64,000 nucleotides of DNA from Deltaproteobacteria bacterium (GCA_016875405.1 VGRJ01000011.1:1-64000), one strand, 5' to 3'. Positions 45,247 through 57,001 are shown, counted from the first letter of the stretch. The notes: a model not told the origin generated them from the letters alone. Numbers and translations: made by a program.

Positions 45247-46509
45247 ATGGCCAAGACCAAGCGAGCCGACTCCAGCGCGGAGGACTGCGTACGCATCGAC
45301 GGTGAGCTCTACGACGTCCGTCATTGGTCCGCGAAGCACCCTGGCGGCGCGATCCTCAAGCAATTCCTTGGGCGCGACGCGACCGGCGCGTTTGGCGCCT
45401 TCCATGGCGCGGTCGCCCGGAAAATGTTGCGCGGCTTCAAGGCTCGCAACGCCGTAGGCTTCGCGCCCGAGGTCGGCTACTCCGACGACGTCGAGCGCGA
45501 CTTCGCGGCGCTTCGTGGGCGCGCCGTCGAGGCCGGGCTCTTCGAGAGCCGGCCGGTCTGGTTCTACCTTCACGCGGCGCTGCTCTTCTCGGGGATTGGC
45601 GGGGCCATCGCGCTCGTCACCATCGCGCCGGCGTTCTGGCCCATCGCCGCGCTCTTGCTCGCGCTGGTGTGGCAACAGGGAGGCTGGCTCTCGCACGACT
45701 TCCTCCACAACTCGGTCCACGCCGATTACGCCAAGAGTGAGGTCGTCGGCTCGCTTCTCGGCGGCATCGTGCTCGGCTTCTCTGGCGATTGGTGGAAGCG
45801 CAAGCACAACACGCACCACGCGCTCCCCAACGTGCTGGGGGTCGACGAAGACATCGACACGACGCCATTTCTCTCTTTCACCGAGGCCGATCTCGCGCGG
45901 ATGGGGCCCGGGGCGCGGGTGCTCGTGCGGCTTCAGCCCGTCACGGCGCTGCCTGTGATCGCGTTCGCGCGCCTCAACTGGATGGTCGCGAGCGTTCGAT
46001 GGGCGCTCTCCTCCCCGACCGTCGAGCGTCGCGGGCTCGAGCTCTCGGCCATCGCCGTGCACCACGCCTGGTCTATCGGAATGCTCGCGCTTCTCCCGAC
46101 GTGGGGTCAGCGCATCGCCTGCTACGCGCTCGCGCAGCTGGTCTCGGGGCTCTTCACCGGGGCGGTCTTCCTCGTCGGTCACAACGCGCGACCGATATTC
46201 GACAAGACGGAGGCCCCCGGCTTCTGCGCTTTGCAGTGCGCGACGACCCAGAACATTCGCCCATGGCCCGGCATGCGCTGGTTCTTCGGCGGCCTTGATC
46301 GACAGATCGAGCACCACCTCTTCCCGACGATGCCGCGCCACAACCACGCTCGCATCGCGGCGGACGTCCGCGCGCTATGCGCGGCTCATGGCCTCACCTA
46401 CGTCGAGCGCGGCTTCGGCGAGGGGCTCGTCGACGTCGCGCGCGTGCTCGTTCGCGTCTCGCGCGCGGTGTGGCACCGGCTGCCGACGACCGCCGTCGAC
46501 GCGACCTGA
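45247..46509 (+). CDS. Cytochrome b5-fused front-end fatty acid desaturase
   Basis: Predicted 420-residue membrane desaturase. An N-terminal cytochrome b5-like domain has the heme motif HPGG (31-34). The desaturase core has three histidine boxes: HDFLHNSVH (150-158), HNTHH (187-191) and the front-end signature QIEHH (353-357), with Gln in place of the first His. These features define delta-5/delta-6 type front-end desaturases that insert double bases toward the carboxyl end of acyl chains, usually on the way to polyunsaturated fatty acids. Such b5 fusions are typical of eukaryotes and only some bacteria. Regioselectivity cannot be read from sequence. Confidence 0.9.
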   Translation: MAKTKRADSSAEDCVRIDGELYDVRHWSAKHPGGAILKQFLGRDATGAFGAFHGAVARKMLRGFKARNAVGFAPEVGYSDDVERDFAALRGRAVEAGLFESRPVWFYLHAALLFSGIGGAIALVTIAPAFWPIAALLLALVWQQGGWLSHDFLHNSVHADYAKSEVVGSLLGGIVLGFSGDWWKRKHNTHHALPNVLGVDEDIDTTPFLSFTEADLARMGPGARVLVRLQPVTALPVIAFARLNWMVASVRWALSSPTVERRGLELSAIAVHHAWSIGMLALLPTWGQRIACYALAQLVSGLFTGAVFLVGHNARPIFDKTEAPGFCALQCATTQNIRPWPGMRWFFGGLDRQIEHHLFPTMPRHNHARIAADVRALCAAHGLTYVERGFGEGLVDVARVLVRVSRAVWHRLPTTAVDAT

Positions 46510-46530
46510 GGGCTTGCGCTCGGGGCGGGC

Positions 46531-46809
46531 ATGGTCGAGGCTCCCACCATGGCAAAGGCCAGGGAAATTACCGCCGATCCCGCTCCTGCGAAGGAAGAGT
46601 CGTTCGAGGCGTCGGCCGAGCGCCTCGGTGACATCGTGAAGCGGCTCGAGGGGGGCGATCTACCGCTCGAGGAGTCGCTGCGCCTCTTCGAGGAAGGCAT
46701 CCAGGTCGCTCGCTCGGCCCAGGCCCGCCTCGAGGCCGCGGAGCGTCGGGTCGACGAGCTGCTCGGGGTCGACGATCAGGGGCGTCCGCTGACGCGACCC
46801 TTCGAATGA
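46531..46809 (+). CDS. xseB: Exodeoxyribonuclease VII small subunit
   Basis: Predicted 92-residue XseB, which binds the large subunit XseA to degrade single-stranded DNA. The two-helix core is well conserved: SFEASAERLGDIVKRLEGGDLPLEESLRLFEEG. Length is normal with a short N-terminal extension; an in-frame ATG at 46549 could be the real start. It precedes the CinA-like gene by 19 bp and is probably co-transcribed with it. xseA is not in the window. Confidence 0.9.
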   Translation: MVEAPTMAKAREITADPAPAKEESFEASAERLGDIVKRLEGGDLPLEESLRLFEEGIQVARSAQARLEAAERRVDELLGVDDQGRPLTRPFE

Positions 46810-46828
46810 GCCGCCGAGCAAGCACCTC

Positions 46829-47569
46829 GTGACCCAGAAGCACGCCGCCCTGCTCGTCATCGGAAACGAGCTCCTCAGCGGGAAGGTCGCCGATCAGAAC
46901 ATCGTCGTCCTCGCCCGAATGCTGCGGAGCTTGGGCGTCATCCTCGCGCGTGTCGCGGTAATCCCCGACGAGCGGCCGCTCATCGCGAGCGAGGTTCGAG
47001 CGCTCGCCGCGGCGCATGACGTCGTCTTCACGAGTGGAGGCGTCGGCCCCACCCATGACGACGTGACCATCGATGGTGTCGCGGATGCGTTCGGCGTCGC
47101 GGTCGCAGTCTTCCCCGAGCTCGAGGCGATGCTGCGCGCGCACTATCGGGAGCACCTCACTGAAGGCCACCTGCTGATGGCCCGCGCGCCGGTCGGCGCG
47201 AGGCTCGTCTCGACGGCGGAGCACCCTTGGCCGACCGTGGTAAAGGAGAATGTCTGGATCCTGCCCGGAGTCCCCGCGATCTTCGCCATGAAGATGGCCG
47301 TGATCGGCGCTGAGCTCGGAGGCGCTCCAGGGTTCGTGAGTCAGGCGGTCTATACGACGCTCGATGAGGGGCCTCTCAAGCCGTTGCTCGATCGCGTGGT
47401 CGCAGCGCACCCGGAGGTCGAGGTCGGTTCCTACCCGAAGTGGCGTGATCCGCGCTACCAGACCAAGGTCACCTTCGACGGTCTCGACGAGGCGAAGGTG
47501 CTGGCAGCGCGGCTCGCCTTCGAGGCGTCGCTCCCCGACGGGACGCGCGCGCACGTCGACGACGAGTGA
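46829..47569 (+). CDS. CinA-type molybdopterin-binding domain protein
   Basis: Predicted 246-residue protein equal to the N-terminal domain of CinA (MoaB/MogA-like fold): LLVIGNELLSGKVADQNIVVLARMLRSLG, FTSGGVGPTHDDVTIDGVADAFG and PGVPAIFAMKMAV. The C-terminal NMN-deamidase (PncC) domain of full CinA is absent, as in many such proteins. Roles proposed for the family include nucleotide or cofactor hydrolysis; the substrate here is unknown. GTG start. Its stop overlaps a GTG that opens a degraded SUMF1 gene. Confidence 0.88.
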   Translation: MTQKHAALLVIGNELLSGKVADQNIVVLARMLRSLGVILARVAVIPDERPLIASEVRALAAAHDVVFTSGGVGPTHDDVTIDGVADAFGVAVAVFPELEAMLRAHYREHLTEGHLLMARAPVGARLVSTAEHPWPTVVKENVWILPGVPAIFAMKMAVIGAELGGAPGFVSQAVYTTLDEGPLKPLLDRVVAAHPEVEVGSYPKWRDPRYQTKVTFDGLDEAKVLAARLAFEASLPDGTRAHVDDE

Positions 47570-48245
47570 GCGGACCCTCACGGGACGGGCACACAGCACC
47601 CGCTCCGGCAAAACGGCCTGACGCGACCGGTGCGAGTCCAGGGACCGGCAACGGCTATGCGTGCAGTGGCGCCAGTTGTCCCCCCTGGTGGGTCTCGGCC
47701 CCGAGCGGCGTCTCCCTCGACGCCACGCGCGCGTGCTCGGTGCCGGGGAGGTTGCCCTGGTTCAACGTCACGCCCCTCGAGTCCGAGCACACGTGCGACG
47801 CGCTCGGTGGGCATGTGTGTCGCCTCGACGAGGGCAGGCCGGCTGCCGAGCCGACAGCGGCTGTCGTGGGGGCTACGCGGGGGCTGCGTGCAAGACGGTC
47901 GCGAGCGCCTCGAAATATTGCAACCTGCTCGAGTTCGATTTCTCGACCAGCCTCGCCGGTGCAGAGAGCGGGCTCTTGCCTGGCGGCTCGTCGCTCCTCG
48001 CAGGCTGCGGCGCAGACTTCTCCGGGCTCTACGGCGACGCGACCGCTCAGGTGCGCGACATCACCGGGAACCTTCGCGAGATCGTCCTCGACGACGGCGT
48101 CGGCACGTACCGCTTGATGGGTGGTGGCTTCGGGACGAGCGAGTCGGGGGCGACCTTCGACTTTACGTTCTACGCGGTCGCGCCGCCCTAACAGCCCTAC
48201 GACGCCGGGTTCCGCTGCTGCTTCGACGAGGACCCACGGCTTTGA
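47566..48245 (+). pseudogene. Degraded SUMF1/FGE-fold lipoprotein gene
   Basis: Coding similarity is split over two frames and crosses a stop. The first frame (47566 to about 47850) carries PWFNVTPLESEHTCDALGGHVC. The next frame (about 47835-48191) continues GGYAGAACKTVASASKYCNLLEFD, DITGNLREIV and YRLMGGGFGTSESGATFDFTFYAV, which align in order with SUMF1 motifs (DMSGNLWEW, YRGGSW). A TAA at 48189-48191 follows, and the same frame then reads YDAGFRCCFDEDP, the expected family C-terminus, to TGA 48243-48245. The N-terminal signal peptide and domain start are missing. It is probably a dead relative of the gene at 27718. Confidence 0.72.
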
Positions 48246-48290
48246 AGACGCTGGGGGCTCCGGGTCACCGGGAAGGGGCGTCGCGCGGCG

Positions 48291-49046
48291 TCAGTAGTGG
48301 AGGCCGAGGTCGGCGCGGAGCGCGGTCACGCCTTCGCCGATCGCCTCGCGCGCGGCTTCGCGAAGCTGCGGGACGTCTTCGCGCGTGAGGCCCGCCGTCG
48401 GGATCACGGGGAGCACCCGAGCCGACGCCCGCGCGTTGCCGAGCCACTTGGCGCCCTTCGGCATGCAGTCACGCGTGCCGGCGAGCGCGACCGGGAGAAG
48501 GGGGACTCCGGCTTCGATCGCGAGCTCGAATGCGCCGTCTTTGAAGGGCAAGAGCTTGCCGTCCTTCGAGCGCGTTCCCTCGGGGAACATCATCACGCTC
48601 ATGCCGGCCTCGAGCGTCCGTCGGCACTCGGCGAACATCTCGACGACGCTTTCTTTTCGGCCACGTCGCAGCGGAATGTCTCCGCCGTAGGTCATCAGCT
48701 TGCCGAGGATGGGCAGGTTGAAGATCTCCTGCTTGGCCACCCAGCGCATGTCCCACGGGAGGTGCGACAGGAGGAACGGATCCGCCGTCGATTCGTGGTT
48801 CGCGACCACGACGTAGGCGCGGTGGGCGATGTCCTTCGGGCCCTCGCCCTCGACGCGAAAGCGCCACACCGGCGAGAGGTTCGTCGTCGTGCGGCCGAAG
48901 CGTCGCATCCACCGTCCGGGGAGCCGCTGCGTCGGGTCGCCCTCGTGGCGCCGATGACTCACCGCCATGATCGGCAGGAACACCGCCGTACAGAGCCCGA
49001 ACTCGACGAACGAGTAGACGGCGACCGCGACGTCTTTAGGCTTCAT
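48291..49046 (-). CDS. 1-acyl-sn-glycerol-3-phosphate acyltransferase family protein
   Basis: Predicted 251-residue PlsC-like acyltransferase. The catalytic block NHESTADPFLL (NHxxxxD) and the substrate block MMFPEGTRSKDGKLLPFKDGAF (FPEGTR) are intact, with DIPLRRGRKES and VPLLPVALAGT between or after them. A hydrophobic N-terminal segment (VYSFVEFGLCTAVFLPIMAV) suggests membrane association. The family esterifies the sn-2 position in phospholipid synthesis; other acyl acceptors are possible. ATG 49046. Confidence 0.9.
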   Translation of the reverse strand: MKPKDVAVAVYSFVEFGLCTAVFLPIMAVSHRRHEGDPTQRLPGRWMRRFGRTTTNLSPVWRFRVEGEGPKDIAHRAYVVVANHESTADPFLLSHLPWDMRWVAKQEIFNLPILGKLMTYGGDIPLRRGRKESVVEMFAECRRTLEAGMSVMMFPEGTRSKDGKLLPFKDGAFELAIEAGVPLLPVALAGTRDCMPKGAKWLGNARASARVLPVIPTAGLTREDVPQLREAAREAIGEGVTALRADLGLHY

Positions 49047-49127
49047 GCGCGGGACCTTACGTGAACGCCGCGCGTGACCGCCATCACGATTTGGTCATGG
49101 GCGGGAGGGCTGCGCTCGAGAACGGTT

Positions 49128-50498
49128 TTAGGGCAGCGGCCGCGACGCCGAAGACGGCGCGCCGAAGAGGGTTCGCCGCCCGCCAGTCCACTGGATTCGA
49201 TCGACGAGCGCGAGCCTCCCGGGGGTTTCGTTCACGTAGTCGCTCCGCCAGGCGCGATGGACGAACACGTCGTCGCCCCGCGGGCCTTGCACCACCGAGC
49301 CATGGCCCGGGCCTGCCCACGCGCCGCGCGTCGTGAGGATGGGTGCTCCGAGCTTCACATAGGGGCGGAGCGGCGACTTGGAACGCGCGACGCCGACGGC
49401 GTAGCGTTCGTCGTAGAACGCGTTCACGCTGTAGAAGAGGCCGTAAAATCCGCCGCGGCGCACGACCCAAGGGCCCTCGACGAGCGCGCCCTCCCACGGG
49501 AGATCGTTCGCGAGGAGCTCGACCTTGGCGCCGAGCCGCGCGAGACCGTCCGCGGCGAGCGCTTGCGCGAGGATGGGCGGCGACTTGCCGAACGCGTTGC
49601 CGTCGTCCTTCCACACGAGGTAGTGCGAACCGCTCTCGTCCTCGAAGACGTGCGCGTCGATTTGATCGACCGTCGCTTCGTGTACGAGCGGCGCCCTGAC
49701 GTCGACGTACGGGCCAAGCGCCGAGGAGGCGACCGCGGCGCCAGGCGCGAGGTGCCCGCTCGCATGGCGCGCGCTGTCGTACGCGACGTAGCTCGCGCCG
49801 ATGCGGTGGACCTCGGGCGCCCAGTAGTCGCCCACGCTCCACGCCCCGAAGCCCTTGCCCGTGAGGAGGTGTCCCGCGTCGCTGAGGCCGCTGCAGCCCA
49901 AATATCGGAAGGCGAGCCGGCAATCGTCCTCAAAATGAGGCTGCCATTCGTTCGACAGGCTCGCGGCGCGTACGCTGCCGCCGACTCCGCGACACTCGCC
50001 GTCGCTGAACGCGACGCCCCCGACGTCGTCGTACGCAAGCGGGTGATCGGGTGGCGCCTTGCAGCTCGGACCATAGCCGATGCGCGTCGTGCAGCCGACC
50101 GGCGGGACACCGCAGTCGCCGAAGAAATCGCGGGCGAGCGTGCGCGCATCGTGTCCCAAGTAGACCGGCTCCCATCCGTTCGACAGCGTCGCCAAGGCGT
50201 TGGGCCCGGCGAGCGCGCATTGTCCGTCTCAGGCGACGAGCCCATCGATGACGTCGAACGACTCGGGGTGGTCGGGCGGATGAATCCACCTGTGCCCGTA
50301 GCTCACGCGCGTCGTGCAGGGCTCGGGCAGCGCTCCGCCGCCGCCCACCCCGCTCGACGACGACGGACCCGCGGACGTCGAGGCGCCCGCATCACCGCTC
50401 GCACCCGCTCCGCCGAGGGAGCCTGTCCCCGAGCAGCCGAGGCCGCCGAGGGCTGCGAGGCACGCGACGGCGACGTCCCTCGTCGTGTGCGCCCTCAT
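49128..50498 (-). pseudogene. GH43-like lipoprotein gene with an in-frame TGA and duplicated Cys module
   Basis: A single frame runs from ATG 50498 to 49128 except for one TGA at 50229-50231. The first part has a signal-like N-terminus, a Ser/Gly linker and CTTRVSYGHRWIHPPDHP. After the TGA, a ~75-residue module repeats (CTTRIGYGPSCKAPPDHP), then a five-bladed-propeller-like GH43 region follows (WAPEVHRIGASYVAYDS, IDAHVFEDESGSHYLVWKDD, EGPWVVRRGGFYGLFYSV). The stop falls inside repeat one, at a position aligned with Ser in repeat two, so one base change could explain it. The ATG overlaps the fdhD stop. It could also be an assembly error; selenocysteine is unlikely. The track shows it as two ORFs. 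Confidence 0.72.
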
Positions 50499-51321
50499 GT
50501 CTCAAGTCGCTCCTCGCCCGCGTAGACGTTCATCGTCGCGCCACGAAGGAAGCCGATGAGCGTCATGCGAAGGGCGCGCGCGGCCCGGACGGCGAGGCTC
50601 GTCGGCGCGGAGATCCCCGCGAGGATCGGGATTCGTACGGCCGCGGCCTTCTGCACGAGCTCGAAGCTGACGCGCCCCGAGACGACCAGCGCAACTTGAG
50701 TAAAATCAATGCCTGAGGCCGCGGCCTTGCCGAGCGCCTTGTCGACCGCGTTGTGGCGACCGACGTCCTCGCGCGCGAGCACGAGCTCCCCGGCGCGCGT
50801 GAAGAGCCCGGCCGCGTGCACGCCTCCCGTCTTCGCGAAGCCCGCTTGCGCCGTGTAGAGGAGGTCCGGCGCGCCGAGCAGCGCGTCGCGTCGCATCGTC
50901 ATCGGGTCGGGTGACGAGCGGTCGGCCTCCAAGGGGGCGGCGAGCCCACAGGCGCTGGCGATGGTGGCCTTGCCGCAGACGCCACAGCTCGAGGAGGCGA
51001 ACGTGTTGCGGCGGAGCTGCTCGAGGTCGACGCGAACGCCGTCGCGCAGGCGCACGCGCACCACATTGCCGTCGGCCTCCGGATCCGGTGCCGTGGTGCA
51101 GTGGCGCACGCTCACGACGTCCTCGAGGCGCTCGATGATTCGCTCCGTCAGCAGGAAGCCGCGCGCGAGGTCCTCGTCATGGCCGGGCGTGCGCATCAGA
51201 ACCGCGAAGGGTACGCCGTCGAGCTGAAGCTCGAGGGGCTCCTCGTGCGCGACCTCCTCCACGCGTGTCGAGAGCCCACCTTCGTCGAGCCGAAGCACCT
51301 CGTAGTCGGCGGTGGTGTCGC

Positions 51322-51325
<4 letters not shown>
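50495..51325 (-). CDS. fdhD: Sulfur carrier FdhD
   Basis: Predicted 276-residue FdhD, which passes sulfur from IscS to the molybdenum cofactor of formate dehydrogenases. The conserved cysteine loop SSSCGVCGKA is present, along with VPFAVLMRTPGHDEDLARGFLLTE, TGGVHAAGLFT and EDVGRHNAVDKALG. Full length. The ATG at 51325 overlaps the stop of the upstream molybdoenzyme gene by four bases, so the two are coupled, in line with FdhD maturing that enzyme. The track ORF from 51751 runs antisense into that gene. Confidence 0.95.
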
Positions 51326-53604
<2,279 letters not shown>

Positions 53605-53696
53605 GGACTCGAGCGTAGGGCGGTCTCCGGCCGACCGGCAAGCGACGTGGCGGCACTTCCCGTCGCGCGTCGGGGGCTCGAAGGCGCGGCCCTCCC

Positions 53697-56165
53697 TCAC
53701 CTGCCGCGCAGCGTCTGCGAAAGCGCCAGCACGTCAGCGAGTACGCCCGCCGCCGTCACGGCGCCGCCCGCGCCCGCGCCTTGCACGACGAGCGGGTGCT
53801 CGCGGTAACGCTCGGTGGTGAAGGCGACGAAGGCCTCGGTGCCGCGGAGGCGCGTTGCGGGGTGATCGGACGGAACGCCCACGGGCCCGACGCGCAGCGA
53901 TGCGGCCCGCCCCGCGCCCTCGGGCTCGATGGTCGCAAGGTAACGGAGCACCCGTGCTTCACGTCGCAGGCTCGCCATGCGCTCCTCGAAGGCGTCGTCC
54001 TCGCGCCGGAGCGCCTCGAAGAAGGCGTCGAGGTCGTCGTGCGCGAGCAGCTCGGAGCGCACGAACGGCTCGACCGTGACGTCCGAGAGCTCGAGTCGCA
54101 GGCCGAGCTCGCGCGCGAGGATCAGCGCCTTCCGGGCCGCATCGACGCCGCCGAGATCGTCGCGCGGGTGCGGCTCGGTGTAGCCGCGACGTCGGGCTTC
54201 GGCGACTGCGGTCGAGAGCTTCTCGCCCGCGGTGAGGGCGTTCGAGAGGTAGCCGAGCGTGCCGGAGAGCGAGCCCTCGATGAGGAGCACGCGATCGCCC
54301 GTGCGGACGAGGTTCTTCAAGGTCTCGATGACGGGCAAGCTCGCGCCGACGGTGGTCTCGTAGCGGTAGGCACGGTGCGCGCGCCTCGCTGCGTCGAACA
54401 GCTGCGCGCGCTCGCCGAGAGGCAGCGTCAGGGGCTTCTTGTTGGCGGCGACGACGTGGATCCCGTGCGCGAAGGCGGCCTGGTAGAGAGCTTCCATCCC
54501 GGTCGCCGCGGTGCAGTCCACGAGCACCGGGACGGGGAGGCGTGCAAGCGCATCGAGCTGCGCCTCGAGCGGCGCGGTGCCGGCGCGCCCGAGCTCCTCG
54601 GTGGCGTTGGTCGGGTCAAGGCCCCGCTCCGAGAAGAGCACGTGGCGGCTGTCGGCGACGCCGACGAGCCGGAGATCGAGGTCGTGTTCCCGGAGGAGCT
54701 TCGGCTGCTCAGCCGAGAGTTGCGCGAGGAGCTGTCCGCCCACGGTCCCCTTCCCGAGCAAGAACACGCTGACCTGCTCGTGCGCGAGGTTCATCGCGGC
54801 ATGAACCGAGCGCACCGCGAGCGCCGTGTCGCCGCGCTCGACGACGCATGAGATCGCGCGCGACGTCGCGCCCTGAGACGCAGCCTTCACGTTGACGCCG
54901 GCGATCCCGAGCGCGCCGAAGAAGCGGCCTGCGACGTTGACCGTGCGGCCCATCGCCTCGGCGACGAGAGTGACGAGCGTGACGCCGCGCTGCAAACGCG
55001 GTGGGGCGAGGTCTCCGCGACCGAGCTCTCGGGCGAGCTCCTCTTCGAGGATCGCCCTCGCGTGATCGGCGTCCGCGTCAGCCACGGCGAGCGCGACCCC
55101 GTTGCCGCGGGGAGCTTGGGTCTCGAACCACACCGGGACGCTCTCGCGCGCGAGGGCCGACGCGACGCGGGGCCCGAGGTCCGCGCGCGCCGTCCGCTGC
55201 GAGCCCTCGACGTCGATCAGAGTCATCCCCTCGAGCGAGGTCACGCACGTCGCGCGCTCGCTGTCCGTTGCGCCCGTCGCGTCGACGACGGTGCCTGGCA
55301 GCTCGGGCGCCATGGTGTTGCGGATGCGCATCGGGATGCCCGAGGCGAGGAGCGGCAGCACCGTGCGAGGGTGCAGCATACGCAGGCCGAGCCCCGCCAG
55401 CTCGAGGGCCTCGCGGTAGCTGAGGCGAGCCACGGGGTAGGCCTCGTCGACGAGCCCGGGGTCGGCCGACATGACCCCGGGGACGTCGGTCCACACGTGG
55501 AGCTCGTCGGCGCCGCGCGCGCGCGCGAGGAGGGCCGCCGTGTAGTCGGAGCCGTTTCGGCCGAGCGTCGTCGTCTTCCCAGACGCGGTTCGTCCCAGAA
55601 ACCCCGTGTGAACGAGCACGACGTCGGCCGGTCTTGTGAGCGCCGCGAGTCGCGCCGCCGTCGCCTCCCAGAGGACGCTCGCATCCCCGTGTGCTTCGTC
55701 GGTGATCGCCCACTGGCGGGCGTCGACGGCGCGCGCCGAGATGCCCCTCGCGTTGAGTGCTGCGGCCACGAGGACGACCGACGTCCGCTCGCCGAACGAC
55801 AGGAGCTCGTCTCGGCTCACGGGCGAGAGCTCGCCGACCGCGCCGACTCCTCGCAGGAGCCGCTCGAGCGCCTCGCGCAGCTCGGCGAGGAGGGTGTCGA
55901 CCCCTTCGAGCGCGCCGGCCGCCTCGACCGTACGCCTCCGCGAATCCTCGAGGGCCCGCCCGGCGAGCGTGAGCGCGGCGTCGACCTCGCCATTCGCAGC
56001 CTTCGCTCCAGCCTCGAGCAGGTGATCGGTGGTGTCGCCGAAGGCGCTGACGACCACCTCGAGCGACGATGAGGCGTGCTCCTTCGCGACGATGTCGAGG
56101 ACCCGCGCGAGCCGCCCCGGCTTGCCGAGCGACGAGCCGCCGAACTTGAGGACGAGCGAAGCCAT
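53697..56165 (-). CDS. metL: Bifunctional aspartokinase/homoserine dehydrogenase
   Basis: Predicted 822-residue fusion enzyme that catalyses the first and third steps from aspartate to homoserine. The aspartokinase half (about 1-300) starts with LVLKFGGSSLGKPGRL and has GRNGSDYTAALLA; regulatory ACT-like repeats follow, then the homoserine dehydrogenase half (about 460-822) with SVFLLGKGTVGGQLLAQL, ANKKPLT and EGSLSGTLGYL. Whether it corresponds to ThrA- or MetL-type regulation cannot be told; the symbol reflects its methionine neighbours. ATG 56165 was chosen; it is divergent from the XRE-cupin gene with 20 bp between annotated starts. Confidence 0.92.
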   Translation of the reverse strand: MASLVLKFGGSSLGKPGRLARVLDIVAKEHASSSLEVVVSAFGDTTDHLLEAGAKAANGEVDAALTLAGRALEDSRRRTVEAAGALEGVDTLLAELREALERLLRGVGAVGELSPVSRDELLSFGERTSVVLVAAALNARGISARAVDARQWAITDEAHGDASVLWEATAARLAALTRPADVVLVHTGFLGRTASGKTTTLGRNGSDYTAALLARARGADELHVWTDVPGVMSADPGLVDEAYPVARLSYREALELAGLGLRMLHPRTVLPLLASGIPMRIRNTMAPELPGTVVDATGATDSERATCVTSLEGMTLIDVEGSQRTARADLGPRVASALARESVPVWFETQAPRGNGVALAVADADADHARAILEEELARELGRGDLAPPRLQRGVTLVTLVAEAMGRTVNVAGRFFGALGIAGVNVKAASQGATSRAISCVVERGDTALAVRSVHAAMNLAHEQVSVFLLGKGTVGGQLLAQLSAEQPKLLREHDLDLRLVGVADSRHVLFSERGLDPTNATEELGRAGTAPLEAQLDALARLPVPVLVDCTAATGMEALYQAAFAHGIHVVAANKKPLTLPLGERAQLFDAARRAHRAYRYETTVGASLPVIETLKNLVRTGDRVLLIEGSLSGTLGYLSNALTAGEKLSTAVAEARRRGYTEPHPRDDLGGVDAARKALILARELGLRLELSDVTVEPFVRSELLAHDDLDAFFEALRREDDAFEERMASLRREARVLRYLATIEPEGAGRAASLRVGPVGVPSDHPATRLRGTEAFVAFTTERYREHPLVVQGAGAGGAVTAAGVLADVLALSQTLRGR

Positions 56166-56173
56166 GCTGCTTG

Positions 56174-56199
56174 TTGTCTTGTAGAATGAACAACTTGTC
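56174..56199. promoter_or_regulatory. Candidate operator between metL and the XRE-cupin gene
   Basis: The 26-bp block TTGTCTTGTAGAATGAACA plus the following CTTGTC resembles a block before metY: 14 of the first 19 positions match, and both have a second TGTC exactly 21 bp after the first. It lies in the divergent metL/XRE-cupin control region. A regulator site is inferred from recurrence and spacing only. Confidence 0.45.
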
Positions 56200-57001
56200 A
56201 ACTCGCGGCCGCTCGTCCAGTCTCGTGGAGCGCGAGTCCGCCGCCCGGCGGTCGGCCGCGAGGAGCGAGGCGAGCGTGGCGAGCGAGACGAAGAAGCGGA
56301 CGACCGGAAGACGACCGAAGCGTGTGGAGCGCGGTGCCTCGACGGCAGGCGCTCCGCTCCGAGACGAGGACCCGACCGAGCTCGCGCCGTCGATCGCGCT
56401 CCGCGCTGCGGGTACGCCGAAGGGCGACGAGGTCGGGGCTGCCGAGCTCGGGCGCCGCGTCGCCGACAGCCTGCGCCGCATCCGCCGCACGCGAGGGTTG
56501 TCGCTCGATCAGCTCGCCGCCCAGAGCGGGGTGAGCCGCGCGGCGCTCTCGCAGATCGAGGGCTCTCGAACCAACCCGACCCTCGCCGTCCTCTGGAAGA
56601 TCGCGGTGGGGCTAGGCGTTCCGTTCGGGGCGCTCCTCGGCGATCAGGGGGAGCAGCGCTGTCGGCTGCTGCGCGCGGAGGACATCGCTCCGCTTCGCAG
56701 CGTCGATGGACGCGTCGAGAGCCGATTGCTCACGCCGGCCGGCGCGACGCCCGGGCACGAGACGTACGAGCTTCGCTTCGCGCCGCGCGGGCTCCTCTCG
56801 AGCGAGGCCCACGCGCTCGGTACGCACGAGACCATCGTCATGCTGACCGGGACGCTGCGGATCGTCGCGGGCGACGAGACGTTCGACCTCGCGCCGGGCG
56901 ACGCCTTCCACTTCCGCGCCGACGTCGCGCATCGCTACGAGAACCGAGCAACCCGCGAGGCGCGCTTCCTCAACGTGATTCAGTACGGCAGCGAGGCTTG
57001 A
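56186..57001 (+). CDS. XRE-family regulator with C-terminal cupin domain
   Basis: Predicted 271-residue transcription factor. After a basic, low-complexity N-terminus, an XRE helix-turn-helix is clear (LRRIRRTRGLSLDQLAAQSGVSRAALSQIEGSRTNPTLAVLWKIAVGL), followed by a cupin barrel (about 190-268: LGTHETIVMLTGTLRIVAGDETFDLAPGDAFHFRADVAHRYENRA), as in PuuR/SutR-like regulators that sense small ligands. The start is uncertain: ATG 56186 would leave only 20 bp to metL, whereas GTG 56276 has a good AGGAG site 11 bp upstream. Divergent placement next to metL, and metY downstream, suggests control of methionine genes. Confidence 0.85.
   Translation: MNNLSTRGRSSSLVERESAARRSAARSEASVASETKKRTTGRRPKRVERGASTAGAPLRDEDPTELAPSIALRAAGTPKGDEVGAAELGRRVADSLRRIRRTRGLSLDQLAAQSGVSRAALSQIEGSRTNPTLAVLWKIAVGLGVPFGALLGDQGEQRCRLLRAEDIAPLRSVDGRVESRLLTPAGATPGHETYELRFAPRGLLSSEAHALGTHETIVMLTGTLRIVAGDETFDLAPGDAFHFRADVAHRYENRATREARFLNVIQYGSEA

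Noticed and set aside
50229-50231. TGA in the GH43-like gene as selenocysteine
   Set aside because: The aligned residue in the tandem copy is Ser, no SECIS-like hairpin was evident just downstream, and GH43 proteins are not selenoproteins. A nonsense change or error is simpler.
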